DNA of 64,000 nt, taken from Monilinia fructicola (Eukaryota > Ascomycota > Leotiomycetes > Helotiales > Sclerotiniaceae). Location of the stretch: NCBI GenBank assembly GCA_008692225.1, contig VICG01000006.1, positions 935,501 to 999,500 of the forward strand. Direction: 5' to 3'. Position 1 is the stretch's first letter. Each line of letters opens with the position of its first letter. Shown piece after piece: positions 55,680-64,000 of this stretch. Below the pieces are notes generated by a model. The model ran no database searches, was not told the DNA's origin, and saw only the letters and a list, made by a program, of their open reading frames with translations. The position numbers were made by a program, and so were the translations under genes.

Positions 55680-55946
55680 GTGACCACGTCGGAGAAATCG
55701 CCAACGATGGTTCGAAGGGAGGCTGAGCTTGCGAATCACGAACTGGGTCATCGGCAAGCAAGGGTTGCGAGATTCGATATACTATGGATTGCGAACAAGG
55801 TCGCAGTGCCTTTCCCCCTGGTCATAGACAAAAGAAACGCGAGGGATTTGGAAAGTATGTATGAGAGGAATACCAAACAGCAGCTGCAGAGGATGTATTT
55901 GGTCCAAATCTCCTTCCGATACAAACGCAAGATGAAACAGAATTGA
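55680..55946 (+). CDS. Possible small lineage-specific gene (weak)
   Basis: An open frame of 88 codons that is also open for about 90 bases upstream without an ATG. The first displayed codon is not ATG; the first ATG is at 55707. A pyrimidine-rich leader-like stretch lies at 55165-55250, and a possible donor GTACGT occurs at about 55370, so a spliced small gene covering 55280-55946 can be imagined. The protein is charged and helix-prone, with Lys/Arg at its end. I recognise no family. It may be non-coding. Confidence 0.2.
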   Translation: MTTSEKSPTMVRREAELANHELGHRQARVARFDILWIANKVAVPFPLVIDKRNARDLESMYERNTKQQLQRMYLVQISFRYKRKMKQN

Positions 55947-56272
55947 TAGGGTTGAATTGGCTGTAGATGACGGTGTCCGTCCCCTTTATGTATTGGTGCA
56001 TAAATTACATACACTGTATACTGAATATGCTCAACCAATGTCGCAAATCCACTCTAATCACGCGGCCATATACGTTTGATACGTATGTTCCATCTATATA
56101 CCATAACGCCTTGCAATGCATCGTGCCAGTCCATGATGTCATGATATCTTGTATATCCATCAGTAATATGCGACCAATAAGCGACTGGAATGAATCATTC
56201 TCCTCTTATTATGCCCCTGCTGATGTGCGGACAAACCCAGAGCGTCCCATCGTTGTGAGAATATCGCACCTT

Positions 56273-57209
56273 TTATTCTAAACGATTCATCAATCCTTTC
56301 CTGACCTTCATATTCACAACTCCGCCTACGCCAAATGCAGGTACGATTCTACATATCCTCGCTGCAGCACTAACTCCCCAGTTTTTCTTCACGATATTCC
56401 ATCTATCTCCCCAAGTAACACCTTGTCCTCTATTATATAGATCCAAGCCTAACAAGTGCATGGGCGTGCTGATAAGTTGCACAGAAGCCGGTGCCAAAAA
56501 TTGCGAAATAGTTTGGCCACTTATCGATTTTTGTAATTCCTCCGATAGATTTTTGGTGATGACTGGTCCAAGCATCGGAGGAATATTGAATGAAGCAAAG
56601 ATTGTGAGACAATCGCGAGCTGTGAAGAGTATATATGAGGGTAAAGGTACGGGTCTCGGTGGACCGGATGGACCAAACAAACGGGCAAATGTTTGATCTT
56701 TGAAAAGACACAATCCAATGTTGGCAGTTGAGCTTGCCACAAATTTCGAGGTTCCCGATGTGACTGTAGATGCGGGTTTGCTATTTACGGTGGATGTAAC
56801 AGTATCGAGAGTGTTGGCCGTCAAGTATGTGCCTCCATATAACATGCATATCAGAGCGAAGGGTTTCGAGAAGAGAAGGTTATGGGGTCGGAGAACGAAA
56901 TTCTTGAGAGATGACTGTAATGAGTCTTTGAGTGTCGCTTGACCGGAAGCATTCTGCATGATACCTCTGGTACAGTATTAGCATTTGGCACAAGAATCAG
57001 AGGGTTGAGACTTACTTGTCGATGATTGTAATGATTGGCGCAACCATCGTTGCAGCCGTAGCACCTGATACGAAATCCACCCCAAGTCTATACGTCAAAT
57101 TCTTTGTATTCCATTCTCGCGCTTCTCCTGCTATAGGTTCTGCGAGCTCCGAACTTCTCGTCACAACCTTTGGATTGTCGATTTTCATTGGGGATTTTGG
57201 GGAGTCCAT
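56273..57209 (-). CDS. Fungal membrane protein resembling mitochondrial carriers
   Basis: Exons 57209-57016 and 56966-56273, joined across a 49-nt intron in phase; the product is 295 residues. Several hydrophobic segments are visible: VDFVSGATAATMVAPIITI (about 45-64), LLFSKPFALICMLYGGTYL, a segment around LTIFASFNIPP, and ARICRIVPAFGVGGVVNM near the end. The motif STPMHLLGLDLYNR (about 240) and the family pattern suggest a conserved ascomycete protein usually annotated as carrier-like. I do not see three clean PX[DE]XX[KR] carrier signatures, so transport activity is not supported. The likely place is an organelle membrane, perhaps mitochondrial; this is an inference. Confidence 0.6.
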
Positions 57210-58271
57210 ATTTCTTGGTACTTGGAATTTGATAAAGAAACCAACGACTGAGCAAATATATCAATCTCTCAATATCAATTGCACTTTTATATTCTTCTTC
57301 TCGAGTGAACAATTGTTTAATGAGAAGAGACTTTGAAGGATCTTAGGGACTGAGTAAACAAAAAAAAAAGATCTCTCTCTCTCTGTAAGTACAATAATAA
57401 AGTTTCTTGATGTGGAGGCCGAAGTCGCACTGTTTAATAAGAACAAGAACTCGTGGACCCTTGAAAGAACAGGAACAGGAACGGGAACGGGAATAGGAAC
57501 AGGAACAGGAACACGAACAGGAACAAGAGTATAGATAAAAAATATTACACAGAGGGGAAAAAAGCAATGGAAGATAAAATACAAGCAATAAATGATAAAT
57601 AACAAATAATAAGCTTATCGGAGAAAGCTTTTTAATTATGATTTTGGCGATAACAACCCGATGCTAACCACTTTGGTACAGTCCAGAGTAGGAATACTGT
57701 AGGTAGTAATAAGTACCCGTGGACAGAGTAATGATATAAGGAAGTACTACGTAGCCATCCAGGCTTGGAGATATACTAGTACAGATTAGGTCGGGTATAC
57801 CTAATAATTGATCCAAACTGGCACTTTTCTTTTCTTTTCTCTACTTTAGCTAGAACTATTTCTTACTTCAGGAAAAAGAGCATATTTCTATCATACTACA
57901 TCATACCATCATACTATCGTCAATGTTGTCAATCTCTTTCAATTAGTGCCTTGAACTGTTATCACAAAAACCACTTATCAGCATCAAATATACTCTTTCT
58001 TGCACAGAGCTTTTCCCGCAGTAAACAAACCATGAAGAAGCTTCATTACAGTACAAACGCTGCCGTCCGGGGGAAAGAAGCGGATCCGAAGCCATGGATG
58101 GATCTCCGTAGTTCTAATCGCAGGGGCACAATCTAGCCAATCACGAAGAGTAGATTAATACCCCCATGTTTGTTCGCTTAGGTGGCTGATCCTCATTGTC
58201 GTTGTTAGTATCTCCGGTGATGTCTAATCAGGTTACGACTACGAGTGATACTCTTTCGGAAAGGTACGACT
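57210..58271. other. Divergent promoter interval, carrier-like and hydrolase genes
   Basis: About 1.06 kb between two divergent starts, AT-rich, with a hexamer repeat and a short CT repeat at about 57371-57385. No coding sequence supported. Confidence 0.55.
57467..57527. repeat. GGAACA/GGAACG hexanucleotide repeat
   Basis: About ten tandem copies of GGAACA with G, T or C changes at single positions. Confidence 0.9.
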
Positions 58272-60594
58272 ATGGAACAAGAGGACCATGCTTCTTTACT
58301 CGCGCGTGGAAAGCAGAGATTATGTGATTCCTCACTTCGAGAGAGGAAGGAGGATTGTAACCTTACCTTCCATCTAAAGTCTCAGAATGGTGAGAAGATA
58401 CGGAACGGACGGCCCGGACAACGCTTGGGGAAGCAAATGGCCAATTGGTTACTGACGATTGGCTTGCTGACATTCTGGTTCTACTGTCTATTACCACAAA
58501 GCAAAAATCCCAAGGAAGATAATCTACTCGATGAACATGCTTGGTCTTGGGAATCGGTAAGTATCTTGGGTTTTGTTGACAAATTAGATAGAACTAATAC
58601 AACACCCATATTAGATTGAGCCATCCTCAGAACTAGCTTGGCATCAATGTTTTGATGAATTTGATTGTGCAAGATTAGAGGTATGGTCACCGTGGCAATT
58701 GACTAATCCACCATAGGCTGACCATGAATCCATAGGTACCATTAGATTGGCTGGAGCCTACCAATTCATCGAAAGTTGTATTGGCGGTCCTGAGGAAGAA
58801 TGCAACATCAAAAGTGGATTACAAGGGCCCTCTCTTTATTAATCCGGGAGGTCCAGGTGGTTCTGCTGTACGCACCGTGAAAGATCGTTGGAAGGCCATT
58901 CATGTGTCGGTCGGTTCTAATCACGTGGGTCTTATCTTCCGCGACATCAAACATATATTTAATGGGCGTAATAGGATATCATCGGTTTTGACCCACGTGG
59001 TAGTGAGTACTCGAAGTAGCCGTGTAACAATAAAATGTTGTATTGACTCTCCTTGAAGTTGGTGCCACTACACCCTCTGCCCATTGCTGGAATGAACCTC
59101 AGGAAGAAAGAATCTGGAAAATCCAGGGGCTCGGCCTCGTGGATTCACATCCTGGAATGATTTATGACCTTTATGCACGCCAAAGTGCCGACTCCAAACA
59201 TTGTGAAGCCACAATTGGTGATTTGTCACGATTTTTGGGAACAGTTTCGGTAGCGAGAGACATGCTGGAAATCCTGAACAAGCTCGGATACGAAAAGTTG
59301 AGATACTGGGGTATAAGCTATGGCACAGTTATTGGAGGGACTTTCGCTGCAATGTACCCGGATAAGATTGAGCGGCTCGTGAGCGATGGTCAGCCCTACG
59401 CTCTTCTAAGTATTGGAAAAATGTATGCTAAGTGATCCTAGGGAATGTAAACTACTCTGAGTGGTACAACGGAACTGGAATTCACTACACCGAAGATACG
59501 GACAAAGTAATGCTAGCATTCTTCGAATTCTGTCACGCAGCTGGTCCCCAGAACTGCGCATTTTATTCTTCAACGCCGGCAGCAATCCAGCGACGACTTG
59601 AAGACATCTATGCCAAGCTACGAAGATACCCACTACAAGTGTTTTCCTACACAAACAACACAGTGGAGTTGCAATCTTTAGGAATAACTAGACCAAAAGT
59701 AATCACCTATTCAGAGGTAAAAAATGCAGTAATATACTCACTTTATCAACCATTGCTCTTCTTTCCCCAATTAGCCGAAGCTTTGGCATCCCTCGAAGTC
59801 GATGATGGCATTCCATTTTTGAAAATGGCAGTAGCTCGTGGATATATACCACCCAGCTTTAGCTGCGGCTGCGACTCTCCCACTTGCGAGGATATGTCTG
59901 GGTGGCCACTGGAAGCGGTCGGAAATGAAGATGCAGCAGTATATGTAAAGTGTGGAGAAGGCAATCCAGATGTTAATCGTGATAGCTTAGAGGTTATGGA
60001 ATGGTATGAAAAGGAGCTAAGGAGGAAGAGTCCCCTGTCGGCCTCTGTTATGTTTAATATTCGCCTGTCATGTGCCGGGTGGACGTCGAGGACTAAATGG
60101 AATTTTGTTGGCGAGTACACCTAAGTGAACAGGCCCTCTGATTGATCTGACGTGCTAATCACGCTCATACAATAGGCCCGTTTGAACAAAAATACCAGTG
60201 CTCCCATCCTCTTCATCGGCAACTCGGCAGACAACATCACACCTCTAGGAAGCGCAATCCACAATTCCCACTTCTTCCCTGGCTCTTCTGTTTTTGATAC
60301 AGAATTCCTATGGTGTAAGTCCCTTCGGCATCTTGGAATAGAAATCAAGTAGACCACACTAATCAAACTATCTAGCACACATCCACATCATGCCCGTCAA
60401 AATGCACCGCTAAGCATCGTCTCGCCTATTTCCAAACCGGTGCACTCCCCCCCAATGGAACCATATGCGAGCCTGATGTCATCCCATTTGGATTTGATAT
60501 CCAAGCAATGAATGTGCAGAGTGGAAGAGATGATGAGCTAGAATGGGCATTGAAAGATTTGTTAAAGTTGCCTCTTACCGGTAACTTCATGTGA
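58272..60594 (+). CDS. TAP-like alpha/beta hydrolase, membrane-anchored, with frame breaks
   Basis: Serine hydrolase of the proline iminopeptidase/TAP C-terminal type. A single membrane helix near residues 58-76 (WLLTIGLLTFWFYCLL) suggests a type II membrane or secreted protein. The oxyanion region is LFINPGGPGGS, the nucleophile elbow is YWGISYGT, the Asp lies in GNSADNITP and the His probably in SYGHTS. Exons: 58272-58556, 58615-58680, 58736-58924, 58975-59002, 59059-59388, 59442 to about 60111, about 60176-60314 and 60376-60594. Exon 6 probably ends at a GC donor (TTG|GCGAGT). Two single-base insertions in homopolymers, A5 at 60188-60192 and T5 at 60291-60295, would be needed to read FVGPFEQ, NTSAPILFIGN and SVLIQNSYGHT in line. 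A weak GT donor two codon positions earlier would avoid the first shift but lose the GPF motif. The last exon, ending LTGNFM, is clean. Confidence 0.75.
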
Positions 60595-62358
60595 ACTCTG
60601 TGTGCTTCCTGCCATTCAAATTTCTAGAAAGACGGGAGAAACCGCAAAGGAGGAAAGTTAATGCAGATACGTGGAAAGCAGGAAGTGGAGTATCGAAGCT
60701 TTCACTAGAGAAGAAGCGATATGAGAAGCCTCGGAGGGGAAAGGGGGATTCTGTCTCACGATGATCAATATGCAACGCCTCGTAGCAGATCGCATAGTTC
60801 AACGAAGAAAAGAATTTCCAATCCATTCTTCCAAAAATTGATTCAAGGCTTTTACATACAATTATAGTTGACTTGACTTTTCCAGCGTTGCCGACTCACG
60901 AATCGCAAGTCTTCATTTCATGATTATCTCGACTTCACATCGCCCCAAACTTAACGTGGGTATGACGAACACCGTATTGTCTACTGCGAGACCAATACCA
61001 ATACTATTACCATGTTCATGTTCATAACACTTGTGTTGCAAGTCGCATCACCCCTGTCCCTGCAAAGCTTGCAACGCGACAGTGGTCCCCCCTGATAATG
61101 ACTAGGGTACATCAATCATTCGCTAGCCACGCACGATCCAGCGCGTCCTAGTTCCAGTCCTAAAAAACACAAGGGTCCCGCTAAGGATCTTTTAGCTTTT
61201 CATGTTGTGCACTTCTCGGTACCGAGTCAGCTAGCGCAGCGCTATGCGTTAGGGTAGTTGTTAGAACGAGCGCCAGCAAGTTCTTGCCCAGGATGAGTTT
61301 CCCCCAAAAGTGTCGCGAGACTTCTTGAAATGGGAATGGCTGTCCAGAGCGATCCAGAGGTCCTGAACCAGCGCCTCGTCTTCCCCCGTCGGTTCCCCGA
61401 GACCATGATCGCGGAGCGCCGTGTTGAAGGTTATCGTGCGGCCAAGGCCCAATCGTCGCCCGGCTCAGGTCCTGGCATATTCTGCGACGGGGCTGCAATT
61501 GTCGCGGTATAAGTTGAGGATGTAGAGGGTACAAGAATGAATATAAAAATGATATTCACAAAGGGTCCAACCGCTGCGTTCCCCCGCCCCTACAAACATC
61601 GACCTACCCATCCTCCCATCATCAATAAAATGCATATCACACGCGAGCAACCACCCCAGCGTCTCCAAATCCTTCGTGCTTCGCATTTGTTCAATCTATT
61701 CGTGATGGCTAGGGATATGCAGTAGCAACCGTCAATCCTGCGGTCCAAAATAATCCCGTTCCATTTCCATCTCCATTGATGTATCGTCATACCCATCCTC
61801 ATCCTCATCCTCAGCCCCATCCGCCTTGTATTGCACGTTATGTTCACATGCCATCTTCCATTGTTCGACCTTGATTCTGTGCACATAGCCGTATATTCTG
61901 CCATCCTATTTCCCCCAGTGAGAGAGTATTTTCAACCTGGATGTTTGGCTCTCGTTTTACTTCATATCAATCTCCACTCTTCAGCACGTATTGCGCATAT
62001 TGTAGTCACGGACCAACGCAAAAAAGGTACGAAATACTAACATATTAAACACCAGGTTAGACATGCCAGAGTTAAACGACATAGAAAATCTTTCCGCGAT
62101 CTACGCATAGATAAGTTGGGGGTATAGTGTAAAGTGTATAAACACGAAAGAGCTGCTGCACTACCCATATATTCTTCGGTCTTTCGTTCTACAACACTAT
62201 GCCATGCTATGCCATGCGATAAACAATCTTCACCAGATATCAATCCTCCACTAAAATATACATTAAACAAACGAAAAGTCCAACCACAAAGCTCCTCATT
62301 TCCCCATCTAGAACAAATGAAATCTACCACCCTTCCTTGATCTCGACCTTGATACACA
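60595..62358. other. Convergent interval with a GC-rich island
   Basis: About 1.8 kb between the hydrolase and dynein stop codons. Most is AT-rich. At about 61180-61510 GC content rises and the minus strand reads as protein-like sequence in one frame (see findings). No intact gene. Confidence 0.5.
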
Positions 62359-64000
62359 TCAAGCAGCTTCAGCCATGATCTGTTCACCCTCATCCAACAT
62401 TTCAGTAATCTTGCCCAGATTCTGAATCATGCTACGACCCTGTCCCACCAGCAACAATTTCTCCGCATTAGCCGGTAGACCCAAATAAGTAGGTGGTTCA
62501 CGTTCCGGTAACTTCTTGACCCAGTCCATAAAGTCTTTCATTGTTGTTCCGCTTGGAACGACCAAGCTTCCAATTTCGGAATCATCACCTGAAACCCCTT
62601 CAACCAATCGATGGCCGATATCGTAGGCAGCTGGAGTCATGAAAGAGTGAACGAGCTGTGTCAGAAGAGAGAAGTCTCCTTCGTCGTCGATTTTACCACC
62701 ATACGTCTCTACGATCAGTGTACGAAGTATATCCCATGGAAGATTTTGTGGGGCTACATTCGATCGTCCCGCAGCTACTGTTTCTACCCATGTGTCTATG
62801 ATGTATGCAGAGCATTCATACTATAAGAGGTTAGTATACCCACGAGAAATGAGAGATTCTATAGTACTTACATCACTATCATTGAACTCCCAGAAACCCT
62901 TCCATCCAAGGTTAGGAGCATATCGTAAACGTTCTTGTACAACAGCGTGTAGGAAAGATAAGAGAAGATACAATCTTGTCCTCTCTACAGGCGTCTTGGT
63001 ACCTCTGGTAGAGAGCGATGTCATGGAATCCTTCATGTTGGCTCTTACACCGGCGGGTTGCTCGTACATCAACACTCTGGATGCTCGTAACAAATTTACA
63101 GGAATCTTAGGACTGGATTCCATTGATAAGAACAATCTAAAGTTTGCATGAGGCTTGAGCGAATCCATACGTTTCTCCAGACTCTGCAGCCAGGTTGGCG
63201 CTAAATGAACGTTCTTGACAAGAACCCAAGATCCATTGGCTGCTGCATTACTAATGGCCTTATCGGCGGTCGCCAATCCCTCATTCGAACCCATAGCAAT
63301 GTTGGTACATGCGGCTCGTGATTGTTCCACAAGATTCTCGACTTTGTAGCTTGCATCGAAACCAGGGCTTGAGCAGAGTGCAATAGGGCGACTTGCAGAT
63401 ACTTGCTCGACAATATGCTTTAGGTCCTCAGTGACATCAAGAAGACCCGAACCAAATACTGCAGTGACAAATCGCTCGGCGGCAGGGACAAACCGATCGA
63501 GACGGAAAAGTTTGATAAGTAACAAGGAAATGAGTTCTTGGTCTCTCTTTTCAATAGTATCATCCCAGACTTGAGGAACAAAGTTCTCTGCCAGTTCTTC
63601 CGATAAGAAACGATCCCAAGTTGCGGAAGAAATGCCCTCAAGTTTGCCTTTGAAGGCGGAAAGTTTAATTGCATTGCCCATGACTTCATCCTTCTTCTCA
63701 CCATCCGTAGATAGATCGGTGCCTACCACAGTCTCATCCAAAATAACGTCAATAAGACTCTTGTCCATCTTGTATGGAGCTGCCTGAGCGAGAAGCATTG
63801 CCAGGGTTATCTTGTCCTTTTGTAGCAACCCGAGCGATGTACGCTGATATGCGGTGACGAACAAATCTTCAACGATAATATCGCGACGTTTATCATGGTT
63901 TGTCTCAGACTCAAGTCGCTTGTTACCCTTCAACACAGAGTGGAAGATGTCGAGGAAGTATTGTAAAGAGAACTGGTAGAAGTGGTTGAGATAGTGTAGT
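62359..64000 (-). CDS. Cytoplasmic dynein heavy chain, C-terminal part
   Basis: Partial: coding runs off the right edge ([13 protein letters not shown] at the border). Exons 64000-62872 and 62820-62359 with a 51-nt intron carrying CTAAC. The visible ~530 residues belong to the end of the motor: the AAA5-AAA6 region, with [16 protein letters not shown] and [20 protein letters not shown], and then the C-terminal domain beginning around [13 protein letters not shown]. The protein ends [13 protein letters not shown]. The short end after the AAA ring is the fungal type, lacking most of the long metazoan C-terminal barrel. It is the only cytoplasmic dynein expected in a filamentous fungus and moves nuclei and vesicles to microtubule minus ends. 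Nothing in the visible part looks broken. Confidence 0.95.

Overview
The window is nuclear DNA of a filamentous ascomycete (Pezizomycotina). The signs are many short spliceosomal introns (about 43-90 nt, GT or GC to AG, often with a CTAAC-like branch point), small intergenic distances in part of the window, pyrimidine-rich leaders, and a conserved fungal gene set. The gene types and intergenic palindromes (CCTAGG, TACGGAGTA) would fit a leotiomycete such as Botrytis, Sclerotinia or a relative. That placement is an inference and was not tested by any search.

Layout. 1-660: 3' part of an unrecognised gene. 2.3-10.1 kb (-): TAO3/PAG1 (Furry/Mor2 family). 10.1-14.7 kb: a 4.5-kb AT-rich, microsatellite-rich gap holding a complete Harbinger-like MITE. 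14.7-17.0 kb (+): NADPH-cytochrome P450 reductase. 17.0-22.2 kb: no recognisable gene. 22.7-24.8 kb (+): two-RRM RNA-binding protein of RBMS/MSSP type. 25.6-26.9 kb (-): RIO2 kinase, divergent from proteasome subunit RPN1 (27.3-30.2 kb, +). 30.8-33.2 kb (-): MLH1. 35.2-38.5 kb (+): secreted GMC oxidoreductase with a very long Ser/Thr/Pro-rich tail. 38.8-39.7 kb (-): DUF202 membrane protein. 40.7-42.9 kb (+): MATE transporter. 44.1-45.1 kb (-): histidinol-phosphatase. 45.5 kb: intron-containing tRNA-Arg(CCU). 45.7-56.2 kb: gene-poor block with a diverged ~180-bp tandem repeat array at 47.2-50.8 kb. 56.3-57.2 kb (-): carrier-like membrane protein. 58.3-60.6 kb (+): TAP-like alpha/beta hydrolase. 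62.4-64.0 kb (-): C-terminal end of cytoplasmic dynein heavy chain, running off the right edge.

The genes are mostly independent housekeeping or metabolic genes, not one pathway; only the RIO2-RPN1 divergent pair shares a short promoter. Genes alternate between convergent and divergent pairs. Exon-intron structures below were read by eye from splice signals and frame continuity.

Three otherwise intact genes (P450 reductase, GMC oxidoreductase, TAP-like hydrolase) carry single-base frame breaks, each inside a short homopolymer. This pattern looks more like sequence or assembly error than gene decay. The most unexplained feature is the ~180-bp repeat array, whose units share a core close to GTTGCATATCTGTACAGGG.
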